From UBA3792 sp964426415 (GTDB lineage: Bacteria; Bacillota; Clostridia; Christensenellales; CAG-138), in assembly GCA_964426415.1 (NCBI GenBank), contig CAYRQM010000004.1:9408-73407 (forward strand): DNA of 64,000 nucleotides, written 5' to 3'. Each line of letters begins with the position of its first letter. The stretch's first letter is position 1. The notes beneath the pieces are model-generated. The model was given only the letters and a program-made list of their open reading frames with translations, had not been told where the DNA came from and did not search any database. Position numbers and translations under genes: made by a program. Below, piece after piece: positions 1 through 7,964 of the stretch.

Positions 1-172
1 CCCACGCGCTGCGCACCGTAATGATGCTGACGCCGATGGACTTCGCTACGCTGCGGATGGGCGGAAGCGCCGAACCCGCCTGCAGCGTTCCGCGCAAAAT
101 TTGGGCGGAAATCTGCTCGTAGATCTGTCGGTAGATGGGCGTCGCACTGTTGGACAACACCGAGAGCTGCAT
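1..172 (-). CDS. GntR-family (YtrA-like) regulator, N-terminal part only
   Basis: The visible 57 residues begin M-Q-L-S-V and contain TPIYRQIYEQI and LPPIRSVAKSIGVSIITVR, the classic GntR winged-helix start with the recognition helix. The rest lies beyond the window edge. Short GntR proteins beside ABC-2 type transporters (YtrA group) normally repress their own transporter operon in response to cell-envelope stress; that is family knowledge. Its ATG overlaps the last base of the permease stop codon (TGATG), so it is translationally coupled. Unusually it is the third gene of the operon; the regulator is first in most relatives. The inverted repeat at 1751-1775 is a candidate operator. Confidence 0.85.
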   Translation of the reverse strand, partial: MQLSVLSNSATPIYRQIYEQISAQILRGTLQAGSALPPIRSVAKSIGVSIITVRSAW

Positions 173-882
173 CAAAGATCGACCTTTTCAAAACGGCGAA
201 TGGAACTTTTGCAGGCAAGCGCCGTGAGCAGCGCATAAAGGAGCGCACCGCAGCCCAGCGAAACAAGCTGTGCCGTCCACGCTTCTGTCGTGTCGGGGAA
301 CGCGCCAAGCAGCGTTTGATACCGCACAAACGGCGCACACCAAGCGGAATCGGGCATGGTCGCCGCCTGCTCGGTGATCACCGCTGCGGCGATGCTGCAC
401 GCTTCGACCAAGACCATCACGGCAAAGAACACGATGGTGGACAGGATGAACGCCTTGCCCGCACTGCGTCCCGTTTTGTAGAACGCGGGCAGGAAGACGA
501 TGTTGAACAGACCGAACAGCACCAGCGCCACCGCAAGCAGGAAGAAGTTGGCGTCCAGCCCTGCCGCATTGCCGTCCGCCATCAGGACGCGGCGCAAAAA
601 GAGCATCGGCACCATCAGCACCACCATGGCAAGCTGAATGAGCGCCACGGTCAAAACTCGTGCGCGCACCACGTCCCGCTTCGCCACGGGCAGCGTCGCC
701 GTAAACAGCACGTCGTTCGTTTCGCGTCCCGATAAAAACACATAGAAGATGGATTGGCAGCTGAAGAAACAGGGAACGAGATACCAGTAATTGGGGATGA
801 GCAGCATCGCCACAAACGACAAAAAGAGGAACACCGTCGGATGCAGGCACAGCCGCATTTCCTTATAAAGAAGCTGCTTCAT
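172..882 (-). CDS. ABC-2 type transporter membrane subunit
   Basis: A 236-residue integral membrane protein with about six hydrophobic segments and a short cytoplasmic N-terminus (MKQLLYKEMRL) typical of ABC-2 permeases. It has no ATPase motifs; the ATPase is the upstream gene, whose 3' end overlaps this start by 20 bases. The permease stop overlaps the start of the GntR regulator. Together they make a YtrA/YtrB-type export or efflux unit. Substrate is unknown; related systems respond to cell-wall-active antibiotics, but nothing here shows that directly. Confidence 0.8.
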   Translation of the reverse strand: MKQLLYKEMRLCLHPTVFLFLSFVAMLLIPNYWYLVPCFFSCQSIFYVFLSGRETNDVLFTATLPVAKRDVVRARVLTVALIQLAMVVLMVPMLFLRRVLMADGNAAGLDANFFLLAVALVLFGLFNIVFLPAFYKTGRSAGKAFILSTIVFFAVMVLVEACSIAAAVITEQAATMPDSAWCAPFVRYQTLLGAFPDTTEAWTAQLVSLGCGALLYALLTALACKSSIRRFEKVDL

Positions 883-1726
883 GTTCGTCGTCCTCCTTTT
901 CGGTGTAGATCATGATGGATTCCATGTCGGCAGGCGCAAGCTGAAGCGCACCGCATTGGGCGGCGTCGGCGGCGTGCAAAAGCCCCGTAAAGCCGAACGC
1001 GTGTTCCTTCCAGCCGATGAGCAGGGGACGATATTGGGCAAGCTGTTCCGCCGTGCCCGCCGCCAGCCGATACGCATCGCGGAACGATTCGCAGTCGGTG
1101 CAGGTGACGATCTTGCCGTCCTTGATGTAGGTGATGTAGTCGGCACACTTTTCCAAGTCGGAAATGATGTGCGTGGAAAACAGAATGCTGTGCTGCCCGT
1201 CCTCCACCAACGATTGAAAGACGGAAAGCAGGTCGTCGCGGGAGATGGGATCCAGCCCGCTGGTCGGTTCGTCCAAAATCAGCAGCTTCGCGTCGTGGGA
1301 AAGCGCCATCGCCAACCCGAATTTCACCCGCATCCCTGCCGACAGCTCGGAAACCTTCTTATTGGAATCCAGCTCGAACAGCTTGAGATACCGTTCGTAC
1401 ACCGCCTCGTCCCAGTTTTGGTAGAAGCGCCGCGTGACGTCCGCCACCACCTGCAGCTTGCTTTGGCGATAAAAGTCGAACTCGCCCATCACAAACCCAA
1501 TCTGCTGCTTGCAGGAAAGCTCGTTTTCCCAAAGATCGACGCCGTTCATCTTGACCGTGCCTTCGGCATGAATCAAGTGCAGGATTGCCTTGATCGTCGT
1601 GGTTTTGCCAGCGCCGTTGCGCCCGATGAAGCCCATGATGTACCCCGGCTCCAAGGCGAACGAAACGTTGTCCAGCGCAAACTGCGGATACCGCTTCGAA
1701 AGATTGCGTACCTCTAATAGCTGCAT
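863..1726 (-). CDS. ABC transporter ATP-binding protein (YtrB-like)
   Basis: A 287-residue ABC ATPase. Walker A GRNGAGKTT lies near residues 35-43, followed by the signature ELSAGMRVK and Walker B LLILDEPTSGLDP, then the H-loop STHIISDL. The C-terminal 70 residues are the poorly conserved extension seen in ABC-2 exporters. The start at 1726 is chosen because AAAAGGAGG lies 5 bases upstream and the protein then begins MQLLEVRNLSKRY as in relatives; a longer frame up to 1774 lacks a ribosome site. It is the first gene of the minus-strand operon, driven by the promoter at 1774-1801. Confidence 0.9.
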   Translation of the reverse strand: MQLLEVRNLSKRYPQFALDNVSFALEPGYIMGFIGRNGAGKTTTIKAILHLIHAEGTVKMNGVDLWENELSCKQQIGFVMGEFDFYRQSKLQVVADVTRRFYQNWDEAVYERYLKLFELDSNKKVSELSAGMRVKFGLAMALSHDAKLLILDEPTSGLDPISRDDLLSVFQSLVEDGQHSILFSTHIISDLEKCADYITYIKDGKIVTCTDCESFRDAYRLAAGTAEQLAQYRPLLIGWKEHAFGFTGLLHAADAAQCGALQLAPADMESIMIYTEKEDDEHEAASL

Positions 1727-1750
1727 AAATGCCTCCTTTTGACGGCACGA

Positions 1751-1775
1751 ATTGTGCCTATCGGATAAGCACAAT
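1751..1775. promoter_or_regulatory. Inverted repeat, candidate GntR operator
   Basis: ATTGTGC and GCACAAT form a perfect 7-base inverted repeat with an 11-base spacer. It overlaps the -10 box and the predicted start of the ABC/GntR operon, which fits a repressor site. Assignment to the GntR protein of this operon is inference. Confidence 0.5.
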
Positions 1776-1801
1776 TATAGCACGGGAAAACTCTGTGTCA
1801 A
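1774..1801 (-). promoter_or_regulatory. Promoter of the ABC/GntR operon
   Basis: On the minus strand TTGACA (1801-1796) and TATAAT (1779-1774) are separated by 16 bases. Transcription would begin near 1767, inside the inverted repeat described next. Confidence 0.75.
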
Positions 1802-1827
1802 GGGTTCTTTTCAAATTGGCAAACGTA

Positions 1828-1836
1828 TGGTATACT
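1828..1836 (+). promoter_or_regulatory. Extended -10 promoter of the thioredoxin operon
   Basis: TGG followed by TATACT is an extended -10 element 32 bases before the start codon at 1868. The -35 region (TTTTCA at 1808-1813) is weak, as is common with extended -10 promoters. Confidence 0.5.
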
Positions 1837-1867
1837 GGTGCAAATTTGAACGATTGGGAGGTTCTCC

Positions 1868-2482
1868 ATGAAACGATATTGGATGCTTCTTTTGGCGGTG
1901 CTGCTTTTGTTGGCGCTCGCCTGCACGCCGTCCGCGCCCGCATCGCCCGATGCGACGGACGCACCAAAAACCGCCGTGCCCGAAACGGACGTACCCGAAA
2001 CCGACGTCCCGCAAACGGATGCGCCGCAGACGACGGACGATCCCGACGTCAACGTGCCCACCGACGCGCCCCAAGCGGGGCTGACATTTTCCACCATCGA
2101 CCTGAACGGCAACACGGTGGATCAGACCATCTTCGAAGGATACGATCTGATTATGGTCAACTTTTGGGCGTATTGGTGCGGCCCGTGCGTAGAAGAAATG
2201 CCGTACCTGCAAAAGATTTCCCAAGAGTATCCCAACCTGCTCCTGCTCGGCGTCGCGGTCGACACGTCCGCACCCGAGGAGACGGCTTGGATCGTCTCCG
2301 ACGCCGGCGTCACCTATCCTGTGGTGTATCCTGCGGGCGACCTGCTGACCATCGCCAACCAACAGCAATACATTCCCGCAACGTGCTTCTTTGACGCCAG
2401 CGGGCAACAGCTGGGCGACGTGATCGTGGGCGGACGCAGCTACGAAGAATGGACGAACATCGTGAAAGGACTGCTTCCGTGA
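1868..2482 (+). CDS. TlpA/ResA-like thioredoxin-fold lipoprotein
   Basis: A 204-residue lipoprotein: hydrophobic signal with lipobox LALAC, lipidated Cys19, a Pro/Thr/Asp-rich linker (about residues 21-65) and a thioredoxin-like domain with active site C104-G-P-C107 inside NFWAYWCGPCVEEMP. It should reduce or shuffle disulfides on the outer face of the membrane. The stop overlaps the GTG start of the tiny CxxC membrane protein, followed by a polyferredoxin membrane protein. The same trio occurs in other Firmicutes, which suggests an electron-transfer chain from cytoplasmic iron-sulfur protein to extracytoplasmic thioredoxin; that chain is inference. Confidence 0.88.
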   Translation: MKRYWMLLLAVLLLLALACTPSAPASPDATDAPKTAVPETDVPETDVPQTDAPQTTDDPDVNVPTDAPQAGLTFSTIDLNGNTVDQTIFEGYDLIMVNFWAYWCGPCVEEMPYLQKISQEYPNLLLLGVAVDTSAPEETAWIVSDAGVTYPVVYPAGDLLTIANQQQYIPATCFFDASGQQLGDVIVGGRSYEEWTNIVKGLLP

Positions 2483-2625
2483 AACGCTTCTTTGCCATCG
2501 CCATCCCCGTGACGCTGGCAGTCGCGGGCGTGACGCTTTTGCTTGTTGGTGTATTTTTGGGACAGCCAAACAATGTGTTCCAAAAGGCGATTCGTGTGTG
2601 TATGGAGTGTATCGGCATTGGATAA
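2479..2625 (+). CDS. CD1871A-type small CxxC membrane protein
   Basis: A 48-residue protein starting at GTG, which overlaps the preceding TGA (GTGA). One transmembrane helix (about residues 6-27) is followed by a short tail ending V-C-M-E-C-I-G-I-G. The C-x-x-C plus IGIG ending matches the CD1871A family of Clostridia, found between a TlpA-like thioredoxin and a 4Fe-4S membrane protein. Its function is not established; the two cysteines could relay electrons or bind metal. It overlaps the next gene by 8 bases. Confidence 0.8.
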   Translation: MKRFFAIAIPVTLAVAGVTLLLVGVFLGQPNNVFQKAIRVCMECIGIG

Positions 2626-3487
2626 GGCGCCAAGGGTCAAGGGCGATTGGGTTCGCACCGCGGTACAGGCGGCGGTGACGCTGCTGTACAACTGCAAGCT
2701 CCCGAATTTCTTCCGCGGCGTCATTGACGACGGGCCGCTGAAGCATGTTTGCGTGCCGGGCTTGAATTGCTATTCCTGCCCCGGTGCGATTGGCGCGTGT
2801 CCCATGGGCGCGCTGCAAAACATGCCCAAGTCCAAGGGCAAGGTGCAGTTTCCCTACTATGTACTGGGGATGCTCATTCTGTTTGGGCTGCTTTTGGGAC
2901 GGTTCATCTGCGGGTTCTTGTGCCCGTTTGGCTGGGTACAGGATTTGCTGTATCGCATCCCGTTTTTCAAGAAGGTGCGCACGTTCAAGGGCGATCGGGT
3001 GCTGCGCTTTGTGAAGTACGGCGTGCTGGTGCTGCTTTGCTTCCTGTTTCCGATGCTGCTTTCGGGCAAGTACAACACGACCCCGTTCTTTTGCAAATTT
3101 CTGTGTCCGTCGGGCACGCTGCTTGCCGCCATCCCCATGCTTTTGAACGGCGCCGTCACCACCGATCAGCTTGGCGTGCTGTTTTGGTGGAAGTTTGCCG
3201 TGCTCAACGTGGTGCTTGTCACCTCGCTGGCGATTGCGCGGCCGTTCTGTCGGTATCTTTGCCCGCTTGGGGCGTTCTATGGGCTGTTCAACCGCGTGTC
3301 CGTGGTCAAGGTGCATTTCGCGCCCGACGCCTGCGTGCGCTGCGGCAAGTGCGCAGCCGTTTGCCCCATGGGGCTTGACCCAACCAAGGAGCATGCTTCC
3401 GTGGAGTGCATCCGCTGCGGCCGCTGCGCAAAGGCGTGCCCCACCCATGCGCTGAAGCTGGGCGTATTGCGGCAGAAGGGCAAATAA
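2618..3487 (+). CDS. 4Fe-4S membrane protein (NapH/polyferredoxin-like)
   Basis: About 289 residues if started at TTG 2618, which has GGAG 10 bases upstream; an ATG at 2543 would add 25 poorly fitting residues. The N-terminal motif is CVPGLNCYSCPGA. Membrane segments alternate with CGFLCPFGW, KFLCPSG and CRYLCPLGAF, and the C-terminus carries two ferredoxin-type clusters, CVRCGKCAAVCP and CIRCGRCAKACP. This is the NapH/YccM-like family that moves electrons across or into the membrane. Coupling to the two upstream genes suggests it supplies electrons to the thioredoxin lipoprotein, with the CxxC peptide as a possible intermediate. Confidence 0.85.
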   Translation: MDKAPRVKGDWVRTAVQAAVTLLYNCKLPNFFRGVIDDGPLKHVCVPGLNCYSCPGAIGACPMGALQNMPKSKGKVQFPYYVLGMLILFGLLLGRFICGFLCPFGWVQDLLYRIPFFKKVRTFKGDRVLRFVKYGVLVLLCFLFPMLLSGKYNTTPFFCKFLCPSGTLLAAIPMLLNGAVTTDQLGVLFWWKFAVLNVVLVTSLAIARPFCRYLCPLGAFYGLFNRVSVVKVHFAPDACVRCGKCAAVCPMGLDPTKEHASVECIRCGRCAKACPTHALKLGVLRQKGK

Positions 3488-3514
3488 CATCACAAAAAAA
3501 CTACATTTTCCGCC

Positions 3515-3542
3515 TTGCAAAAATCCTGCTTTGTGGTAGGAT
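3515..3542 (+). promoter_or_regulatory. Promoter of the CobW gene pair
   Basis: TTGCAA and TAGGAT are 16 bases apart. The transcript would have a leader of about 45 bases before the ATG at 3595. I see no clear Zur or Fur operator, but could not run a matrix search. Confidence 0.5.
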
Positions 3543-3594
3543 ATTGTTTGGCGTGGACGAAGCTTCGTCCCGCAAAACAGAAAGGCAAAGACAC

Positions 3595-4716
3595 ATGACC
3601 AAAATTGATATTTTCAGCGGGTTTTTGGGCGCAGGCAAGACCACGCTCATCAAGAAACTCATCTCCGAAGCGTACACGGGCGAACAGCTTGTGCTGATCG
3701 AAAACGAATTCGGCGAAATCGGCATCGACGGCGCGTTCTTGCAGGACGCGGGCATCCAAATTACCGAAATGAATTCCGGCTGCATCTGCTGCAGCTTGGT
3801 TGGCGATTTTTCCAAAGCACTCGAAAAGGTGCTGACGCAGTTTCATCCCGACCGCATCCTCATCGAGCCGTCGGGCGTGGGCAAGCTGTCCGACGTCAAG
3901 CGAGCGATCAGCTCCGTTTTGTCCCAAGATGTGGTTTTGCATGCCGCCGTCACCGTCGTAGACGCCAAAAAAGCGGTGGTCTACGCCAAGAACTTTGGCG
4001 AATTCTTCGACAACCAAATCGAACATGCCAACTGCGTCGTGCTGAGCCGCACCCAGCTTGCGTCCCAAGAAAAGATCGACGCGTGCTTGTCGTTGGTGCG
4101 CGCACACAATCCCCATGCCGCCATCGTCGCCGCACCGTGGGAAACCCTAAACGGCGCCGAGCTGCTGGCTGCCATGGAACAGCGCGACACGTTGGAAGCA
4201 TCGCTCAAAGCGCTGCAGGACGAAACGGTCTGCCCCGTCTGCGGACACGTCCACGACCATGAGGACGAGGACGAGGAGGAACACGAGCATCACCACCACG
4301 ACCATGAGGACGAGGACGATGAGGACGAACACGAGCATCACCATCACGATCATGACGACGATGAGGACGAGGACGAACACGAGCATCATCACGACCACGA
4401 CGGCTGCTGCCACGACGAACACCATCATCACCACCATGCGGACGAGGTGTTCACAAGCTGGGGCAAGGAAACCATGCACCGCTACACCCGCGCAGGGCTG
4501 GACGGCTGCCTGAAGGCGCTTTCGGACGAAGAAAGATTTGGCACGGTGCTGCGCTGCAAGGGCGTGGTGCCTGCGGCGGACGGCACTTGGTTCCATTTCG
4601 ACTATGTACCGGGCGAGGACGACCTGCGCACGGGCACGGCAGGCGTGATCGGACGGCTGTGCGTAATTGGCTCCAAGCTGAACGAAGCGGCATTGGAAGC
4701 CCTGTTTTCGGAGTAA
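3595..4716 (+). CDS. CobW/COG0523 GTPase with His/Asp/Glu-rich metal-binding insert
   Basis: A 373-residue G3E-family GTPase. Walker A is GFLGAGKT (residues 9-16), the metal-binding C-x-C-C motif is GCICC (62-66), and Walker B-type residues lie in ILIEPSG. Residues 213-217 form CPVCG, followed to about residue 282 by a run made almost only of His, Asp and Glu, and a CobW C-terminal domain. COG0523 proteins are GTP-driven metallochaperones, most often for zinc; the poly-acid/His insert is a plausible metal reservoir or delivery arm. The usual N-K-x-D guanine motif is replaced by L-S-R-T-Q. It is followed 6 bases later by a second, divergent CobW protein. Confidence 0.9.
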   Translation: MTKIDIFSGFLGAGKTTLIKKLISEAYTGEQLVLIENEFGEIGIDGAFLQDAGIQITEMNSGCICCSLVGDFSKALEKVLTQFHPDRILIEPSGVGKLSDVKRAISSVLSQDVVLHAAVTVVDAKKAVVYAKNFGEFFDNQIEHANCVVLSRTQLASQEKIDACLSLVRAHNPHAAIVAAPWETLNGAELLAAMEQRDTLEASLKALQDETVCPVCGHVHDHEDEDEEEHEHHHHDHEDEDDEDEHEHHHHDHDDDEDEDEHEHHHDHDGCCHDEHHHHHHADEVFTSWGKETMHRYTRAGLDGCLKALSDEERFGTVLRCKGVVPAADGTWFHFDYVPGEDDLRTGTAGVIGRLCVIGSKLNEAALEALFSE

Positions 4717-4722
4717 CGCGCC

Positions 4723-5664
4723 ATGATGCTTCCGGTATTTTTGTTCACGGGATTCTTGGACGGCGGCAAGACGAGCTTTGTGCAGTCGCTGTTGGAAGAC
4801 CCAAGCTTTAACGGCGGCGAACGGACGCTGCTGCTTTTGTGTGAGCAGGGCGAGGAGGAATACGACCCGTCGCGCTATTCTATCGACCACGTTTCGGTGA
4901 TGCCCGTCGAGTCGGTGGCGTCGCTGACGCCCGACAAGATGAAGGCGTGGCAAAGCAAGTTTGCCGCCACCCGCGTCATCGTCGAGTACAACGGCATGTG
5001 GCAGATGAACGACTTGTTCGACCGCTTGCCCGAAAATTGGGGCATCGCCCAAGAAACGCTGCTTGTCGACGGCTCGACGGCGCTTGCGTACAACGCCAAT
5101 ATGCGCCAGCTCTTGGTGGACAAGCTGCGCACCGCCGAGATGGTGGTGTTCAATCGCGTCGCGCCCGAAGCCGATCGCATGGAACTGCACAAGATTGTAC
5201 GCGGCATTTCACGAACCGCTGCAATCTTATACGAAACAACAGAAGGAAGATCCGAGCAGGACGACATTGCCGACCCGCTGCCGTTCGATTTGGAAGCGCC
5301 CGTGGTGGAGATTGCGGACGTGGATTATGCGCTGTTCTATCGGGACCTCATCGACGAGCCGCAAAAATACGAGGGCAAAACGGTGCGGTACAAGGCGATT
5401 CTTGCCAACACGCTGCGGTTCCCCCGCGACACGTTCTTGGCGGGACGGCACATCATGGAATGCTGCGCTGCGGACATTCGCTACTGCCCGCTGGTTTGCA
5501 AGTGGGACATGGCAAAGTCGTGCAAGCACAAGTCTTGGGCGGTGGTGCAGGGCAAGCTCTCGCAGCAGTTTTCCAACATTTATGGCAAGAAGGGCCCCGT
5601 ACTGACGATTCAAAGCGTCACCCCCGCCGCACAGCCCGAAGAACCTGTGGCGACGTTCTATTGA
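4723..5664 (+). CDS. CobW-like GTPase fused to a DUF1980-like domain
   Basis: A 313-residue protein. The N-terminus has a good P-loop (GFLDGGKTS, residues 10-18), but the C-x-C-C metal motif of CobW proteins is absent. The guanine motif appears as VVFNR. From about residue 205 the chain changes: KYEGKTVRYKA, FLAGRHIMECCAADI and CPLVCKW resemble the C-terminal OB-fold of the YcgQ/DUF1980 (TIGR03943) family, which partners with a permease related to YcgR. This suggests metal transfer between a GTPase and a membrane or envelope factor. The start could be either of two adjacent ATG codons (4723 or 4726). The domain assignment comes from reading motifs, not from a profile search. Confidence 0.7.
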   Translation: MMLPVFLFTGFLDGGKTSFVQSLLEDPSFNGGERTLLLLCEQGEEEYDPSRYSIDHVSVMPVESVASLTPDKMKAWQSKFAATRVIVEYNGMWQMNDLFDRLPENWGIAQETLLVDGSTALAYNANMRQLLVDKLRTAEMVVFNRVAPEADRMELHKIVRGISRTAAILYETTEGRSEQDDIADPLPFDLEAPVVEIADVDYALFYRDLIDEPQKYEGKTVRYKAILANTLRFPRDTFLAGRHIMECCAADIRYCPLVCKWDMAKSCKHKSWAVVQGKLSQQFSNIYGKKGPVLTIQSVTPAAQPEEPVATFY

Positions 5665-5681
5665 AAATGAAGGAAATATGG

Positions 5682-5840
5682 AAATGGCGGCGCTGCCGTC
5701 ATTTTTATTTGTTGTACAAATCGCATACCCCGCGTGGTCATTCTGACGCAGCCAAGCAAGGAAGAATCTCCCGCTTGCGTGCGAGATCCTTCGCTGAAGC
5801 GCGGGAGGACAGGTGGGCAATATTGTCGTACCTTTCCCGA
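5682..5840. repeat. Dispersed intergenic repeat, copy A
   Basis: This stretch, from the terminator hairpin through TCATTCTGACGCAG, GAAGAATCTCCCGCTT, CGAGATCCTTCGC and CCTTTCCCGA, matches 37476-37621 in the same order. The core is a long imperfect inverted repeat: the TCATTCTG arm against the GATGACA-type arm (worn here), and GAAGAATCTC against GAGATCCTTC. It fills most of the 324-base gap between 5665 and 5988; the remainder holds a small GCGCC/GGCGC hairpin near 5880 and the promoter at 5910. Confidence 0.8.
5683..5707 (+). terminator. Terminator after the CobW pair
   Basis: AAATGGCGGC pairs with GCCGTCATTT around a 3-base loop (one G-U pair) and is followed by TTATTT. The same hairpin opens the dispersed repeat copy at 37476. 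Confidence 0.6.
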
Positions 5841-5909
5841 AAAACGAGTGCGCGGGTGTTCCCGCAAAAGGTTGTTAGCGCCGCGTAGGCGCCGACGAGA
5901 GATTTGCAG

Positions 5910-5938
5910 TTGAAATTTCCGCGGCGGTGCTTTATAAT
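5910..5938 (+). promoter_or_regulatory. Promoter of the galactan-degrading operon
   Basis: TTGAAA and a perfect TATAAT are 17 bases apart, about 50 bases before the first GH53 start. Confidence 0.7.
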
Positions 5939-5988
5939 TTTGTATAGAATCGGCAAGGCACTTGAAAAAGCGAATGGGGGAAACGACG

Positions 5989-7953
5989 ATGAAACAGACG
6001 GGCTTTGGACTGCGGGCGGTGTGCGTGCTGCTGACCTTGGCATTTTTGCTGACGGGGTGCGGCAAAGCGGAACGAAAAGCGGTCACGTCCGACACGCTGT
6101 ATGTGGCGGCGGTAGAGAATCTGCCCGACGACTTCATTCTGGGCATGGATGCGTCCTGCGTGCCTGCGCTGGAGGCTTCCGGCGTCAAGTTCTACAATTT
6201 TGACGGCGAGGAAGCCGACGTGTTTCAGACGCTGTGGGAAAACGGGGTCAACTACATTCGCGTGCGGGTGTGGGTCGATCCCTATGACGCGGACGGCAAC
6301 GGCTACGGCGGCGGCAACTGCGACATCGATACGGCTGTGGAGATTGGCAAACGCGCCACCAAGTACGGCATGAAGCTGTTGGTCGACTTCCACTATTCCG
6401 ACTTTTGGGCGGATCCGTCCAAACAGATGGTTCCCAAGGCATGGGCGGGCATGACCATCGACGAAAAGGTGGACGCGCTGTACTCCTACACCGAAACGTG
6501 CCTCCAAAAGCTGAAAAAGGCGAAGGTGGACGTGGGCATGGTGCAGCTGGGCAACGAGACAAACGGCGCGCTGTGCGGCGAAACGATTTGGCGCAACATC
6601 TATCGGCTGATGGACGCCGGTTCGCGGGCGACGCGCAAGGTGCTGCCCGACGCGCTGGTGGCGGTGCATTTTGCCAACCCCGAAAAGGTCACCAACTACC
6701 AAGACTACGCCAAGAAGCTCGCCTATTACAACTTGGACTACGATGTGTTTGCGTCGTCCTACTATCCCTTCTGGCACGGCACGCTCGAGAATTTGGCGGC
6801 GGTGCTGTCCGAGGTGGCAACCACCTACGACAAAATGGTCATGGTGGCGGAAACGTCCTATGCGTTTACGTCGGAGGACAGCGACTTCAACGGCAACACC
6901 ATCTCCGCAGAAAGCGCCATCACCAAGGCGTATCCCTTCACCGTGCAGGGACAGGCGAACTGCGTCCGCGACGTGGTGAACACCATTGCAAACGATACCA
7001 CCAACGGCATCGGCGTGTTCTATTGGGAAGGCACGTGGATTTCGGTGGGCGGCGCATCGTGGGAGGAGAACGCCGCGCTTTGGGAGCAGTACGGCTCCGG
7101 ATGGGCGACCTCCTACGCGGGCGCGTACGATCCCAACGACGCGGGCAAGTATTACGGCGGCGACGCGGTGGACAACCAAGCGCTGTTCGACGCTGCGGGA
7201 AAGCCGCTGGAATCGCTCAAGGTGTTTGCGCTGCTGAAAGCGGGCAATGCAGCAGCGGTTTCCACGGACGCCATCCAAGACACCACGCTGATGATTGACT
7301 TGAACGGCGACATTGTGCTGCCCGACACGGTCAACGCCGTCATGACGGACAATTCCAAGCAGGCGGTTCCCGTCACTTGGCACGACGTGGATTACGACGC
7401 CATGCGAAACGGCGGCGCGCAGACCTACGACATCGTGGGCGACGCCGACGGCAGGGAAGCGCATTGCTACGTTTCCATGATTGCATACAATTTCCTCACC
7501 AATTACAGCTTTGAAACGGGCGACGCCACGGGATGGACGGTGCTGGGCGGCGACGCCATGGACGAGCTGTACGCCGAGAACAAGCCCACCGATTCGCTGA
7601 CGGGCGACTGGCATTTCCACTTCTGGAGCGCGGCGAAAAATTCCGTGGACTTTGCTTTGGAGCAAACGCCCGAAGCGCTGCCCACCGGCACATACAAATT
7701 CACCATCTCCATCATGGGCGGCGACGGCGGCGACGCCGAGATTTACGCCTATGTCAAAATCAACGGTGAGATCGTGCAGACCATGCCGATGCAGATTACC
7801 GTGTACAACAGCTGGGACACGGCGGTCATTGAAAACATCGCGTTCACGGCGGGCGACACGCTGACCGTGGGCATTTCCGTCAAGTGTGCGGGCGACGGCA
7901 GCGGCGCGTGGGGCAAGATCGACGATGCGCTGCTCAATTCCGTTTCCGAATGA
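5989..7953 (+). CDS. Secreted endo-beta-1,4-galactanase (GH53) lipoprotein with Ig-like and carbohydrate-binding regions
   Basis: A 654-residue protein with signal peptide and lipobox L-L-T-G-C24. The GH53 domain (about residues 45-410) contains YIRVRVWVDP, DFHYSDFWADP, acid/base Glu190 in QLGNETNG and nucleophile Glu288 in MVMVAETSYAF. Then comes a bacterial Ig-like segment (DTVNAVMTD, VPVTWHDVDY) and a beta-sandwich tail starting NYSFETGDATGW that resembles CBM61, a galactan-binding module known from other GH53 enzymes. It should cut beta-1,4-galactan side chains of pectin at the cell surface. The start at 5989 uses a G-rich ribosome site; 5962 and 5974 are alternatives. First gene of the operon. 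Confidence 0.92.
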   Translation: MKQTGFGLRAVCVLLTLAFLLTGCGKAERKAVTSDTLYVAAVENLPDDFILGMDASCVPALEASGVKFYNFDGEEADVFQTLWENGVNYIRVRVWVDPYDADGNGYGGGNCDIDTAVEIGKRATKYGMKLLVDFHYSDFWADPSKQMVPKAWAGMTIDEKVDALYSYTETCLQKLKKAKVDVGMVQLGNETNGALCGETIWRNIYRLMDAGSRATRKVLPDALVAVHFANPEKVTNYQDYAKKLAYYNLDYDVFASSYYPFWHGTLENLAAVLSEVATTYDKMVMVAETSYAFTSEDSDFNGNTISAESAITKAYPFTVQGQANCVRDVVNTIANDTTNGIGVFYWEGTWISVGGASWEENAALWEQYGSGWATSYAGAYDPNDAGKYYGGDAVDNQALFDAAGKPLESLKVFALLKAGNAAAVSTDAIQDTTLMIDLNGDIVLPDTVNAVMTDNSKQAVPVTWHDVDYDAMRNGGAQTYDIVGDADGREAHCYVSMIAYNFLTNYSFETGDATGWTVLGGDAMDELYAENKPTDSLTGDWHFHFWSAAKNSVDFALEQTPEALPTGTYKFTISIMGGDGGDAEIYAYVKINGEIVQTMPMQITVYNSWDTAVIENIAFTAGDTLTVGISVKCAGDGSGAWGKIDDALLNSVSE

Positions 7954-7964
7954 AAGGGGACGCC

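Noticed and set aside
2543..2617. N-terminal extension of the polyferredoxin from ATG 2543
   Set aside because: It would overlap most of the CxxC micropeptide and adds residues without similarity to the family; TTG 2618 has a ribosome site.
1811..3520. Minus-strand frame across the thioredoxin and polyferredoxin genes
   Set aside because: Translation is His/Gln/Arg-rich and lacks domains; the plus-strand genes have clear motifs and ribosome sites.
4147..5190. Val/Met-rich minus-strand frame opposite the His/Asp insert
   Set aside because: The Val/Met run is only the complement of the His/Asp/Glu codons.
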